NCBI GenBank assembly: GCA_002495065.1
Contig: DADT01000005.1
Span: forward strand, 1 to 64,000
Direction: 5' to 3'
DNA length: 64,000 nucleotides
Source: Methanoregula sp. UBA471
Lineage (GTDB): Archaea; Halobacteriota; Methanomicrobia; Methanomicrobiales; Methanospirillaceae
How positions within the stretch are numbered: position 1 is the first letter of the stretch; every line of letters starts with the position of its first letter. Of the stretch, positions 16,278 through 25,992 are shown one piece after another. The notes beneath the pieces are model-generated. The model ran no database searches and was not told where the DNA came from. It saw only the letters and a program-made list of their open reading frames with translations. Position numbers and translations under genes: made by a program.

Positions 16278-17129
16278 ATGCTACAGGAACAAACTGCGAA
16301 CCTTCATGCTCTCAGATCGGGTGCATCTGAAGTGGCAGCGCAATCTCCCGGACAGCGTTCGGCAACAACCAGGCTGCTGGTGATTCCCTTTACTGTCTAT
16401 ACTGCATGGTTACTCGAGATTTTCCTGCTTGAAGGAAGTCTGGATCTCTTCAGTCGGTTTGATCCCCCTCTCCTCTTCCTGTACACCCTTATTGCCTGCA
16501 TTCTTACGGGTATTGTTGTGCCCCTCCTCTGCGTCCGGCCTGCGTTTGTCTCCGGTACTGTCAATTTATTCCAGATTGGATTCCGCTCCTTAAGGCGCAC
16601 ATTTGTAGCCTGTTCGTTGACCGGTATCATCTGCTACGGGGCGGTTATCTTTCTGAACCCCTTCGGGCCCGATCGGTTCGCGTTCGCATACGCCCTCCTT
16701 TTTTTCCTGCCCGGTGCCATCGCATCCGTTATGATCTGCTGGGTTCTTGCAGGTACTCACGTGCAGGCGTTTGTCCGTGGCGGCGGGATGGTAATTTCCA
16801 TTTCTGTGGGCATCATGGTGACGGCACTGCTGTTCGGTATGACGACTTTTGCCTATTTTCCCGCGACCTTTCGGCAGGATATCTTTTTCTCACTGGTCTC
16901 CATCGGAATTATCGCGTCGGTCTTTTTCTTCGCTGTCAGGGATGTGTATTCCACGAGCCTTGTGGTGGGGGTATGCAGCGTTTTTGCCATGTCAGATCGT
17001 ATATCACCGCAGTACCTGCAGGAAACGGTGTATATCTGGATTAATGCCCTCCTTGCAATCGGCGTTCTGTTGGGTATTCACCTGTATCTTTCACGGAATT
17101 ACGTAACCCTCGAAATTCCCCGGCAGTGA
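16278..17129 (+). CDS. Multi-pass membrane protein (hypothetical)
   Basis: 283 residues. A hydrophilic N-terminus of about 45 residues is followed by roughly seven or eight hydrophobic segments, among them LLVIPFTVYTAWLLEIFLL, LLFLYTLIACILTGIVVPLL, ALLFFLPGAIASVMICWVL and VISISVGIMVTALLFGMTTF. I recognise no family or conserved polar motif. It follows the oxidoreductase by 95 bases on the same strand, but nothing ties it to that enzyme. Start at the ATG at 16278; no clear ribosome-binding site. Confidence 0.65.
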   Translation: MLQEQTANLHALRSGASEVAAQSPGQRSATTRLLVIPFTVYTAWLLEIFLLEGSLDLFSRFDPPLLFLYTLIACILTGIVVPLLCVRPAFVSGTVNLFQIGFRSLRRTFVACSLTGIICYGAVIFLNPFGPDRFAFAYALLFFLPGAIASVMICWVLAGTHVQAFVRGGGMVISISVGIMVTALLFGMTTFAYFPATFRQDIFFSLVSIGIIASVFFFAVRDVYSTSLVVGVCSVFAMSDRISPQYLQETVYIWINALLAIGVLLGIHLYLSRNYVTLEIPRQ

Positions 17130-17322
17130 ATCAGGTTTTTTCCATGTCTTTTTTCCCAGGGTCTGGATCTTGTCCAATACCCGGGACAGATGCCCAGAAA
17201 CCCGGGAAGCGTCTTCAATCGGCGCTTTTAGGACTCTGTACAGAAATTTGAGCGACTGGATGCGACACTACCCTTTTTTCCAGTAAAAAATCTTATACAC
17301 CCCTGCATCAAAAGATACCATT

Positions 17323-18303
17323 ATGATTAAAACTTCCCGAAATGGTCTTCTTTTCAGCCTTCTGTTAATTATTGGTGTGCTTATTGCCGGCTGTTCGGAT
17401 CAGTCTCCCGCAACAACCCCGGTACCGACAACGAAGGCAGCAGAAAAGTACACTGCAGGGGATGTTATTGCCCGTACATCCCCGTCCACCGATCAGGCAT
17501 TATATGTTATCACGCAGTATGACAGGACGACCGATCAGTATACCCGGCAGTTGCTCTACAAGAATTCTGATGGTTCCTGGGGACATTTTGTTAATAATGC
17601 ATCCGAAAAGGTTCCGAGAACTCTTGTCGAAAGCGTATATCCGGTGAAAATAACACATGTCCAGATTTCCGCGATTCCGGTCGTCACACCGACAGCTTAT
17701 GTAACCGTTTCAACGACAATCTCAGGAAATGCACCGGATGTAACCAATATTTCCCCGGCCTTCGGGGGCAGTGATGCAACCGTGGGTGTAACGATTACCG
17801 GCAGGAACTTCCAGAACGGTGCGGCAGTGAAGCTGATGCGGGCCGGATATCCGGCAATATCTGCATCCGGAGAATCAGTATCTTCCACAACAGAAATTGC
17901 CTGCACCTTCACCTTCTCCAAGGCAGAAAAGGGAAGTTACAACCTTGTTGTTACAAATCCCGATGGGCAGTCTGATACCCTGGCTGGTGCATTTACCATT
18001 GGTGACGTTCCCCCCATAATAGGAGGCGTCAGCCCCTCCCAGGCCGCACTTAACGAGACCTTTTCCCTGACCATCAGCGGTCAGAACTTCAAAGAAGGTG
18101 TAAGGGTCACGCTCCTGAAAAGCTCAACAGAAATTATCTGCACCAGCCCGGTTTCTACGGAATCTACAAAAATCGTCTGCAATCTCGATCTCAGGCCAAT
18201 CAATGGTGCTTCAGCCGGTGACTGGGATGTAATCGTGCTCAATATTGACGGCCAGCAGACAGCGACCTGGAACCAGAAATTCCGGATAACCGGGGTACCC
18301 TGA
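17323..18303 (+). CDS. Secreted lipoprotein with two IPT/TIG domains
   Basis: 326 residues. A signal peptide (NGLLFSLLLIIGVLIAGC) ends in a lipobox-like IAGC, then a Thr/Pro-rich linker anchors the protein outside the membrane. Residues about 40-110 form an unassigned domain with aromatic repeats. Two immunoglobulin-like IPT/TIG domains follow, each with the signature ISPAFGGSDATVGVTITGRNF or VSPSQAALNETFSLTISGQNF and ending near VVTNPDGQ or VIVLNIDGQ. It is likely a cell-surface binding or structural protein. Many methanogens carry several such lipoproteins; the ligand is unknown. Confidence 0.82.
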   Translation: MIKTSRNGLLFSLLLIIGVLIAGCSDQSPATTPVPTTKAAEKYTAGDVIARTSPSTDQALYVITQYDRTTDQYTRQLLYKNSDGSWGHFVNNASEKVPRTLVESVYPVKITHVQISAIPVVTPTAYVTVSTTISGNAPDVTNISPAFGGSDATVGVTITGRNFQNGAAVKLMRAGYPAISASGESVSSTTEIACTFTFSKAEKGSYNLVVTNPDGQSDTLAGAFTIGDVPPIIGGVSPSQAALNETFSLTISGQNFKEGVRVTLLKSSTEIICTSPVSTESTKIVCNLDLRPINGASAGDWDVIVLNIDGQQTATWNQKFRITGVP

Positions 18304-18619
18304 TTCCTTCCGTCATCTTTTTGGCAGAATTATACCTTTTTGGGTAGACACATTTTCAGATACGACAACGTTACTTCCTTCTCTCACTATAGATTTTTTC
18401 AACGAAAAATTAACGGATTTTCTCGCTCACTAAACCCCCGGATCTTGCATAAGTAACGGATAATCAGTTTTTCTCAGACTCCTTGTATTTCCCTGGATAT
18501 CATACAACACCGGCGGGGGCAAACCTTGGGAACGCAATAAATTATGAGTGCTGGGGATCCGCTATTATCACGTTTCGTAGGCTCTGAGAAACAAAGGAGT
18601 TCCTGCCTTAACGATGTCA

Positions 18620-18719
18620 CCCGCCTCAAGGCCTCTTCGAGGCAAGGCGGGCAATATGGTTTTGGATTTTTCATGAACCGACCTGCCAGCGGGCTCCTTT
18701 CGTCGGGGCGCCGGCGGTC
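18620..18719. repeat. Paired GC-rich hairpins in a 672-base gene-free region
   Basis: The region 18304-18975 has no supported gene. In its middle are two strong hairpins: CCCGCC...GGCGGG (18620-18651) with an inner GCCTC/GAGGC stem, and a second GC-rich stem at about 18680-18719, followed by TCATCATAAACCGGATATAAGG. The same two-hairpin layout occurs inside the mobile elements at 29.8, 37.4 and 39.2 kb, and a diverged version lies near 63.8 kb. The whole is flanked by inverted TTTGGCAGAAT (18320-18330 and 18841-18851), possibly the ends of another small element. It may also be a structured RNA. Confidence 0.5.
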
Positions 18720-18975
18720 ATCATAAACCGGATATAAGGCTGCAACCTGTCATGAAAGATCTACGATGAGTTTCAGGGTAATCACCTGAATCCGGTGAAG
18801 GATCAGGCAACATCCCTACGATAAATGGTCTCACCCTGTTATTCTGCCAAAGAAAAAATAATAGTGGTTATCTGGTGTAAATTCTCAGCAAAACGAATAA
18901 TCATCAAGGAACAAACCTGATCATACAGCTCTTCACAAACAATTATCATTCGAAATTGGAAAAAAGAGATCAATA

Positions 18976-19581
18976 ATGGTTGAACTGATTATATCGCCTG
19001 AAATTGTAACCTACGTGATCCTCCCGATCATGATCTTCTGCGCCCGAATCTGTGACGTGAGTCTTGGAACTATACGGGTGATTTTCATTTCCAAGGGAAT
19101 CAGGTACCTCGCCCCCCTCATCGGCTTTTTTGAAGTGATCATCTGGCTTCTCGCAATTGGCCAGGTGATGAATAACCTGACAAATATCATCGCCTATATC
19201 GCCTACGGTGCCGGGTTTGCTTCCGGAACCTTTATCGGAATGCTGATAGAAGAAAAAATATCGCTCGGGCTGACCAGTGTCCGTATCATTACGAAAAAAG
19301 ATCCGGGGGAACTTATGCAATACCTCCGTTCCCATGGGTATGGTGTAACCAGCATTGATGGTGAAGGTGCCACCGGCAGGGTGAAGATGGTCTATACCAT
19401 CATAAAACGGCAGGATCTTGGCCACGTCGTGAGTATAATCAAACAGTTCCACCCGAATGCCTTTTATTCCGTTGATGAAGTAAAATCTGTCTCGGAAGGT
19501 GTATTCCCTGAAAAAAGGATGCAGGGAGCCGGTGTTTTCTCGTGGATTGATTCCCTGCGTTTCTACCGCAAAGGAAAATAA
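18976..19581 (+). CDS. UPF0316 / DUF2179 family membrane protein
   Basis: 201 residues. Three hydrophobic segments in the first 95 residues include VTYVILPIMIFCARICDVSLGTIRVIFISKG, with the family's RxxDVSLGTxR. A soluble domain follows (SVRIITKKDPGELMQYLRSHGYGVTSIDGEGATG, then VKMVYTIIKRQDL), which is DUF2179, a ligand-binding ACT-like fold also seen at the end of YitT proteins. The function is unknown; transport or sensing is a guess. Start at the ATG at 18976, preceded by AAAAGAGAT. Confidence 0.85.
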   Translation: MVELIISPEIVTYVILPIMIFCARICDVSLGTIRVIFISKGIRYLAPLIGFFEVIIWLLAIGQVMNNLTNIIAYIAYGAGFASGTFIGMLIEEKISLGLTSVRIITKKDPGELMQYLRSHGYGVTSIDGEGATGRVKMVYTIIKRQDLGHVVSIIKQFHPNAFYSVDEVKSVSEGVFPEKRMQGAGVFSWIDSLRFYRKGK

Positions 19582-19669
19582 TATAAAACATCACTATTCA
19601 CTGTTATCTTTTGCGATACTTTTGCCATCCCATAATTTATTATGCCAGCCATTCAAACATTACCGAATA

Positions 19670-20170
19670 ATGAACGGGAAAAAGATTATCTATCTTGTAA
19701 TAGCAGTCGGCGTGTGCCTGCTTGCAGGATATATAGCATCATATTATACAACTCCTGAGATCCCAACCTGGTATGAAAGCCTGCAAAAACCTGATCTCAC
19801 CCCCCCGTCATGGGTTTTTGGGCCGGTCTGGACCATACTCTATATTTTCATGGGGTTCTCCCTCTACCTGATCATCCAGTCTGGTTTAAAGAACCCCGAA
19901 GTAAAAATAGCTCTGGCCCTGTTTATTTTCCAGCTCGCACTGAATGTCGGATGGTCGTTCTTTTTTTTCGCGCGGCACTCGACATTCTATGGCTTTCTGG
20001 CAATCGTTCTGCTCTGGGCAATTCTGCTCTGCACTATTATCCAGGTATTCAGGATCTCCTTTGGCGCTGCATTGCTCCTCCTTCCTGTTCTGGTCTGGAT
20101 AACATTTGCCGCTGTCCTTAATTATCAGATTATGATGCTGAACCCTGCAAGTTTTGGCATTACCTTTTAG
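19670..20170 (+). CDS. tspO: TspO/MBR family membrane protein
   Basis: 166 residues and five transmembrane helices. The family hallmarks are TWYESLQKPDLTPPSWVFGPVWTILY in the first loop, NVGWSFFFFARH in helix 4 and a C-terminal ITFAAVLNYQI. TspO binds porphyrins and related ligands; in bacteria it modulates tetrapyrrole metabolism and stress responses. In methanogens, with their heavy tetrapyrrole demand (F430, corrinoids), a similar role is conceivable. The frame is open farther upstream, but only the ATG at 19670 (MNGKKIIYLV) gives the family N-terminus. Confidence 0.92.
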   Translation: MNGKKIIYLVIAVGVCLLAGYIASYYTTPEIPTWYESLQKPDLTPPSWVFGPVWTILYIFMGFSLYLIIQSGLKNPEVKIALALFIFQLALNVGWSFFFFARHSTFYGFLAIVLLWAILLCTIIQVFRISFGAALLLLPVLVWITFAAVLNYQIMMLNPASFGITF

Positions 20171-20248
20171 AAACCGTCCGTTTTCCAGGAATCTGCCAGA
20201 CCAATATCTTCTTTTTGTTCCAGAGTGAGGATGTGATGTGGAGATTGT

Positions 20249-21516
20249 ATGCCAATTCAGCATGTTCACGTGGAAAATTTCAAGAGTTTTTCCGAACTTG
20301 ATATCGAGTTGTCACGGTTCCATGTCCTTATCGGGTCCAATGCTGCAGGAAAATCCAATTTTATCAGTATCTTCAAATTCCTGCGGGACATCACAAGGCA
20401 CGGGATCGTTAATGCCATAGCGATGCAGGGTGGCTCAGAATATCTCCAGAATACCACTATCGGGTCCTCCCGTGATCTTGTAATCAGGGTTGTTTTATCT
20501 GCCGGATCAAAAGGTCGAGATTCTCGAGCAGCAGGAGTGCAAAAAAACACCACTTCTTGCCATACAGTCGTGCCAGTCCTCTTATGAATTTGCCATCAGG
20601 TTTGATGGCCCCGGCGATGGATTTTCCATCACCCGGGACCGTCTCATTATCGGCTGCGAAGTGATGTCCTGCGATGACATTAGTGGACATATGAATGACA
20701 GAGAGAAGATTGGGCGGGGTGAGATACAGGTCACAAACGAAGCGGGCAACCTGACGTACTCAGTTGATCTGCCGGAAGGATTTCCCATTACCGAAAAGGA
20801 ACTCATCCCGTTCTATTTCCGCGGGAAGGAACTGCCGGAAAAGACACTGCTCCTTGAAACTCCCTATGCGTATCCGCTGCCCCATGTTGAAAAATTCTTT
20901 GACCGCATCGCCGTATATGATATCGATCCAAAACTGCTTAAAAAAGGGGTGGCAATTACCGGTAAAAGGGATCTCGAAGAAGATGCCGGTAATCTCGCGC
21001 TCGTCCTGAAGAACATTATCGGGGATCCGGATAAAAAGCGGAAATTCTTAAACCTGTTGCGGGATGTGCTGCCGTTTGTCGAGGATTTTTCAGTTAAGAA
21101 GTTCATGGATATCTCATTGATCCTCACCCTCCGCGAACGATATGCAAAATCATGACCTCCCCCCTACGTCTCTTTCTGACGGTACGATGACGATCTTTGC
21201 CCTCATTATAGCCCTCTATTTTGAGGACAAGCCGTTCATCATCATCGAAGAGCCTGTCACTCACATTCACCCGTTTTTAGTCGGCCGTGTGATTACGATG
21301 ATGAAGGAGTCTTCAAAAAGCAAACAGATTATGATTACAACCCACAGCACTGAGGTGGTGAAACATGCCTCAATTGAAGATCTTATCCTCATCTCCCGGG
21401 ATACTGAAGGATTTTCCGTGGTTTCCCGTCCGGCTGACAAGGAAGAAGTCAGGACATTTCTGGAGAACGAGATTGGGATCGAGGAACTGTACATCCAGAA
21501 CCTCCTGGGACTGTGA
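20249..21516 (+). pseudogene. AAA (AAA21/OLD-like) ATPase, interrupted by two frameshifts
   Basis: One ATPase gene spread over three frames. Part 1 (from 20249) has HVENFKSFSELDIEL and Walker A GSNAAGKSN. The middle part (readable 20490-21155) carries the helical insert. The last part (21142-21516) has SLSDGTMTIFAL, Walker B PFIIIEEP and the H-loop MITTHSTEVV. Both shifts go the same way, equivalent to one extra base each, within 20490-20587 (near T4 and A7 runs) and about 21135-21165 (near A4 and C6 runs). It could be a decayed gene or homopolymer sequencing errors; all catalytic motifs are intact. Together with the TOPRIM-like gene 2 bases downstream it resembles split OLD/PARIS-type defence ATPases. 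Start: ATG with GGAG upstream. Confidence 0.8.
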
Positions 21517-21518
21517 GC

Positions 21519-22070
21519 ATGAAAAAACGCCTTTTTATCATGGTCGAGGGGGAAGACGATATCCGGTTTTTCGGTCGTATCATCAAACCGCTTTTTATAT
21601 CACGCTACGATTCAGTAGAAATTATTCCGTACGCAAGCATCAGGCGCACGAAAGTAAACAATTTTTTAAAAAGCGTTAGGCTGATGAAAAACGACTACAT
21701 TTTTGTAGCGGATATAGATACAGAACAATCGGTGAGGGACAAAAAACAGATCCTCTTCTACCATTTCAGTAATATCGAATCAGGCAGTATAATCGTGGTA
21801 ATAAAAGAGATCGAAAGCTGGTACTATGCCGGCCTGTCATGGGAATCCGTCGTGAATCTCGGAGTTCCCGATCTCCCTGTTACCGATGAGCTCACCAAGG
21901 AGAATTTCAATCGCCTCATCCCCCGCAAGTTCGATTCCCGGATCGATTTTATGTTCGAAATACTCAAGTATTTCTCCATGGATTCGGCCCGTATGAAAAA
22001 CCATTCATTCCGGTTCTTTGTCGACCGGTATCATCTTGCAGATCCGATCCACGAGCGTTCCCAGACCTGA
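21519..22070 (+). CDS. TOPRIM-like protein paired with the AAA ATPase
   Basis: 183 residues. The N-terminus RLFIMVEGEDDIRFFG has the TOPRIM glutamate (Glu10), and FVADIDTEQ supplies the DxD pair (Asp65, Asp67). VVIKEIESWYYAGLS resembles the IExW motif of DUF4276/RloB-like nucleases and OLD-family effectors. The ATG at 21519 is preferred; a GTG two codons earlier overlaps the ATPase stop. The layout of ATPase then TOPRIM effector is that of two-gene abortive-infection systems such as PARIS (AriA-AriB). A role as a phage-triggered nuclease is inference from this pairing; the family assignment is tentative. Confidence 0.65.
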   Translation: MKKRLFIMVEGEDDIRFFGRIIKPLFISRYDSVEIIPYASIRRTKVNNFLKSVRLMKNDYIFVADIDTEQSVRDKKQILFYHFSNIESGSIIVVIKEIESWYYAGLSWESVVNLGVPDLPVTDELTKENFNRLIPRKFDSRIDFMFEILKYFSMDSARMKNHSFRFFVDRYHLADPIHERSQT

Positions 22071-22333
22071 TCACCATCCGGGCGGTTTTCTGGAAGAGTG
22101 CATCATCGAAATGATTAATGCGTATCTCGTGCCAGATAGTTCCGACCAGTTGTCCGGAGGATGTGATGGAAAAATGTACCTGCACTTTCCAGGGGACGTG
22201 TATACAACCCGAAGACGGGCAAATCCTTTCAGAACATTTTGCCGGAAGGGAGTTTTTACCATAACCGATGACTGGCACTACCCTGTTTAAAGGGCATCAG
22301 AACAACATTTCAGCAAGGAGTGACTGCTGCAGT

Positions 22334-23518
22334 ATGGTATCACGTGAAATTGTTAAGGGGATCCATTGGGTCGGTGCGATTGATTTTGACCGCAGGATAT
22401 TCGACGAATTGATCCCTCTTCCTGAGGGAACGAGTTATAATTCGTACCTGATCCGCGGGAGTGAAAAGACAGCCCTGATCGACACCGTCGACCCCACCAA
22501 GGAGTTTGACCTGATCTCAAACATCGTTAAGCTGAATGTAGATCGTATCGATTACGTGATTGTCAATCACGCCGAACAGGACCATTCCGGGTCCCTCATG
22601 ATGATCCTGGAATTCTTCCCGGATGCAGTTGTAGTAACGAACGAGAAGTGCAAAGACCTTCTCGTTGCCCTGCTCCACCTCCCGCAAAACAGGGTCAGGG
22701 TCATCGCCGACAAGGAAACGCTGTCGCTTGGAGATCGCACCCTTGAATTTTTCCTTACCCCCTGGACGCACTGGCCTGAAACCCAGATCACGTACCTTCG
22801 TGAGGACAAGATCCTTTTTCCCTGCGATCTCTTCGGGTCGCATATAGGTGCAAGTGAACTTTACGTACCTGACGAGGCTCATATCTATCGCTCTGCAAAA
22901 AGGTATTACGCAGAGATCATGATGCCTTTCCGCAACAGTATCAAAGGCTACGTGGAGATGGTAAAAAAACTCCCGCTTGAGATGATCGCACCAAGCCACG
23001 GGCCGATCTACCGTCGTCCCCAGTTCATCCTTGAGGCATATACTGACTGGGTATCGGATACGGTAAAAAACGAGGTGGTCATTGCCTATGTCTCAATGCA
23101 TGGAAGTACCGAAAAAATGGTAGAGCATCTCACCGGAGCGTTAATCAGCCGCGGGATTACGGTAAGACCGTATAATCTGACCCGTACGGACATAGGTGAG
23201 CTTGCCATGTCACTTGTTGATACCGCGACCGTCGTGATTGCGACACCCACTGTTCTCTTTGGTCCCCACCCTCAGGTTGTGTACGCGACATATCTGGCGA
23301 ACATGCTCAAACCCAAGATGCGGTTTGCTTCGGTTATCGGTTCCTATGGCTGGGGAGGTCAGGCAACGGAAACTATTGTAAAAATGCTCACCCATGTTAA
23401 GGTCGATCTCATCGAACCGGTCATGGTCAGGGGCCTTCCAGATGAAATGACCTTCAAGGCACTCGACCGCCTGGCAGATGCAATCGTACAGAAGCATAAG
23501 GGCATTGGTCTTCTGTAA
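22334..23518 (+). CDS. fprA: F420H2 oxidase, flavodiiron protein FprA
   Basis: 394 residues. The N-terminal beta-lactamase-like domain binds the diiron site: NHAEQDHSG (HxExDH), His in TPWTHWPE, the bridging Asp in ILFPCDLFG and His in APSHGPIY. The C-terminal flavodoxin domain (about 255-394) starts VVIAYVSMHGSTEKM, with the FMN phosphate loop, and includes IATPTVLFGPHP and IGSYGWGGQA. In methanogens FprA reduces O2 to water with F420H2, an oxygen defence. The start MVSREIVKGIHWVGAIDFD is family-typical; the longer frame to 22268 is unlikely. A T8 tract downstream may terminate it. Confidence 0.95.
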   Translation: MVSREIVKGIHWVGAIDFDRRIFDELIPLPEGTSYNSYLIRGSEKTALIDTVDPTKEFDLISNIVKLNVDRIDYVIVNHAEQDHSGSLMMILEFFPDAVVVTNEKCKDLLVALLHLPQNRVRVIADKETLSLGDRTLEFFLTPWTHWPETQITYLREDKILFPCDLFGSHIGASELYVPDEAHIYRSAKRYYAEIMMPFRNSIKGYVEMVKKLPLEMIAPSHGPIYRRPQFILEAYTDWVSDTVKNEVVIAYVSMHGSTEKMVEHLTGALISRGITVRPYNLTRTDIGELAMSLVDTATVVIATPTVLFGPHPQVVYATYLANMLKPKMRFASVIGSYGWGGQATETIVKMLTHVKVDLIEPVMVRGLPDEMTFKALDRLADAIVQKHKGIGLL

Positions 23519-23569
23519 AAAGAAGAACAGACCCTCAAAGGTGAACAATACAATAAGCTCAAAAAATCC

Positions 23570-23577
23570 TTTTTTTT
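23570..23577 (+). terminator. Oligo-T terminator after fprA
   Basis: A run of eight T follows AAAAAATCC about 50 bases after the fprA stop. Archaeal RNA polymerase terminates at such oligo-T tracts in the non-template strand. The trkH gene begins shortly afterwards, so it likely has its own promoter. Confidence 0.45.
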
Positions 23578-23626
23578 ACCATTTCGGGGCAAACACTAAT
23601 AGAGAACCAGCGGTAACCCTTAAGTG

Positions 23627-25084
23627 ATGCGCCGTCTTGAGCATCTTTCCACGATTATTGCAGATCTAGGGGATATGTTTGTCTTTGTTGCTCCTTTGGC
23701 CACCCTGCCCCTCATTGTCGCAATAATTTTTTCCGAATGGAATATGCTCCTTCCCATGGCAGCAGTCCCCGTTACCTTCGTTATACTTGGGATACTCCTG
23801 CGAACTCTTCCCCGCAGTAACCGGGGAGGGAGGCTTTCTACCGCAATGTGTTCGGTGGCGCTTTTCTGGCTGACCTGTGCAATGGTGAGCGGCATACCGT
23901 TTATGATCGGGTTGAATATGGGATTTACCGACGCATTTTTTGAAGGCATGGCCGGGTGGACAGGTACAGCATTTTCCATGATCCGCTCTCTTGACACTGC
24001 CCCTCACGTTCTCCTCTTCTGGCGGTCCTATATGCAGTGGATTGGAGGGATCAGCATCGTTGCATTTATGATCGCGCTGGCAAGCAGCACCGGGCTTTTC
24101 AGTGCAAAGATCTCCCGCACAGAAGGGCGGGATGAACCCCTGATGCCGACAGTAATTGCGACCGGGAGAGCACTCTGGAAGATATACGCAGCCCTCACCT
24201 TTGTTGCAGTCAGCCTGATCCTGTTCACCGGTCTCTCATTATGGGAATCGGTCAACCTTGCATTTGCGGCAGTATCAACCGGGGGATTCACCCTCCACGA
24301 GGGGGGCATTCTTTTTTACAACAGCATAGCCCTTGAACTCCTGCTGATCCCGATAATGATTGCCGGTGCCCTGCCGTTTAAACTTTATTATCTCATCGTA
24401 CAGAACAGGCGCATGGGTCTTTTTGGTGACGAACAGGTGAAACTGTTCTTTCTCTTTGCAGGTATCGGCGCAGCTGTAGTAACCTATGACCTGGTTTTTT
24501 TCGGGAACTTTGAATTTTTCACTGCCCTGCGTCACGGCCTCTTCATGACCATTTCGACCCTGACGACCACCGGATTCCAGACGATGAACCTGCGGCTACT
24601 GGCGAGCGTGACCCTGCTTTTCCTGACACTGATCACCATTATCGGCGGGGCATCGGGCAGTACTGCAGGCGGGGTCAAATTAAACCGCGTCGCGCTGGCC
24701 ATCCGGGCGCTGCTCTGGTGGTTCCGCAGGCTCTTTGTCAGCGGGAAGGTGCTCCTGCCTTTTAAGATAGAGGGGAGAATAATCCCCCGGGCAACTGCAG
24801 AACTTGAGGCCGCAAAGAATATGCTCGTCATTATTCTTTCTGTTATCACCATTTTCATTGCCACGCTCGCGGTATTGCAGTTCCACCTGACAACGTACTC
24901 ACTCACCGACATCCTCTTTGAAGTTGTGTCAGCCTTCTCCTCCTGCGGTGTCAGCATCGGGTACGTTTCTCCGGATATGCCAGTCATTTCAAAGGGGATC
25001 TTCATCGTCGTCATGTGGATAGGGCGGCTTGAGGTAATCCCGGTTGTTATGCTCTTTATGGCATTGTTCGGAAGGTCAGACTGA
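23627..25084 (+). CDS. trkH: TrkH family potassium uptake protein
   Basis: 485 residues and about ten membrane helices in four M1-P-M2 repeats. The selectivity-filter turns appear in order: MAGWTGTAFSMI, AVSTGGFTLHEGG, STLTTTGFQTMNL and SAFSSCGVSIGY. Each has the central glycine after T or S. The intramembrane loop GGASGSTAGGVKLNR is also present. Transports K+ (or Na+/K+) inward and needs a TrkA-type nucleotide-binding partner, which is not next to it. A GTG one codon upstream (23624) is an alternative start. Confidence 0.95.
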   Translation: MRRLEHLSTIIADLGDMFVFVAPLATLPLIVAIIFSEWNMLLPMAAVPVTFVILGILLRTLPRSNRGGRLSTAMCSVALFWLTCAMVSGIPFMIGLNMGFTDAFFEGMAGWTGTAFSMIRSLDTAPHVLLFWRSYMQWIGGISIVAFMIALASSTGLFSAKISRTEGRDEPLMPTVIATGRALWKIYAALTFVAVSLILFTGLSLWESVNLAFAAVSTGGFTLHEGGILFYNSIALELLLIPIMIAGALPFKLYYLIVQNRRMGLFGDEQVKLFFLFAGIGAAVVTYDLVFFGNFEFFTALRHGLFMTISTLTTTGFQTMNLRLLASVTLLFLTLITIIGGASGSTAGGVKLNRVALAIRALLWWFRRLFVSGKVLLPFKIEGRIIPRATAELEAAKNMLVIILSVITIFIATLAVLQFHLTTYSLTDILFEVVSAFSSCGVSIGYVSPDMPVISKGIFIVVMWIGRLEVIPVVMLFMALFGRSD

Positions 25085-25176
25085 AAGGTACGTTTTCCTG
25101 CTGAAGTGAATTATCAACGCAACTTTACTTTTCTTAACATCAGGAGATCTAATATAAATTGCCGTCCCATAGTACG

Positions 25177-25992
25177 ATGATGAAACAGATCGCCCTGTAC
25201 GGCAAAGGAGGGATAGGGAAATCCACCACATCGGCAAACCTGTCAGCCGCACTCTCACTTCAGGGCCTGGACATTCTGCAGATCGGATGTGATCCCAAGC
25301 GCGACAGCACGCGGATGCTGATGCATGGGAATTTTATTCCAACGGTTATGGATCTTGTCCGTGTCCGTGGCGAGGCCAACATCTCCCTGTCAGATATCGT
25401 ATATACCGGATTTAACGGGGTACGATGCGTTGAAGCAGGCGGGCCGGAACCAGGTGTCGGGTGTGCCGGAAGAGGCATTATTGCAACGTTCCAGCTGCTC
25501 GAGAAATTCGGAGCGCTTACCGGGGATGTCATCGTCTATGATGTGCTTGGGGATGTTGTATGCGGTGGATTTGCGATGCCGATGCGGGAGGGATATGCCC
25601 AGGATATTTACCTTGTCACCTCGGGTGAGCTGATGTCACTGTATGCAGCAAATAACATCTGCAAGGCAATTAAGCGCCTGTCATCGAGGACAAAGAGCAC
25701 CTGCCGCCTTGCCGGAGTGATCTGTAATGCCAAGAACCAGCCCCGGGAGGAGGAGCTTGTCGGGGAATTTGCACGGCGGGTGAACAGCTCCCTCATCCAG
25801 TATATCCCCCGTGACCGGGTCGTGCAGCTTGCAGAACTCAACCGGAAAACCGTGCTCGAGTACGATCCAGACTCTGGTCAGGCTGCCCAATACAGGTCAC
25901 TGGCATCACGTATTATGGAAAACACCCGGTTCACTATCCCCACCCCTCTTGAAATCGATGACCTTGAATCCCTCGCCATTGAATTTATCTAG
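25177..25992 (+). CDS. Nitrogenase-like iron protein (NifH family)
   Basis: About 271 residues. P-loop [16 protein letters not shown], switch region [12 protein letters not shown], first cluster cysteine in GVGCAGRGI and second in [13 protein letters not shown], the two residues that hold the [4Fe-4S] cluster between subunits. It is an ATP-driven electron donor. The closest known types are the methanogen group IV NifH-like proteins (for example CfbC of F430 synthesis). Here, however, it is followed by two component-1-like genes rather than one, so the partner and reaction may differ. A TATA-like AATATAAAT lies at 25152-25159, so the message may be leaderless from the ATG at 25177 or 25180. 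It overlaps the next gene. Confidence 0.9.
   Translation: MMKQIALYGKGGIGKSTTSANLSAALSLQGLDILQIGCDPKRDSTRMLMHGNFIPTVMDLVRVRGEANISLSDIVYTGFNGVRCVEAGGPEPGVGCAGRGIIATFQLLEKFGALTGDVIVYDVLGDVVCGGFAMPMREGYAQDIYLVTSGELMSLYAANNICKAIKRLSSRTKSTCRLAGVICNAKNQPREEELVGEFARRVNSSLIQYIPRDRVVQLAELNRKTVLEYDPDSGQAAQYRSLASRIMENTRFTIPTPLEIDDLESLAIEFI

Noticed and set aside
22018..22290. 90-residue frame after the TOPRIM-like gene
   Set aside because: It overlaps the end of that gene and has no recognisable features; probably chance.
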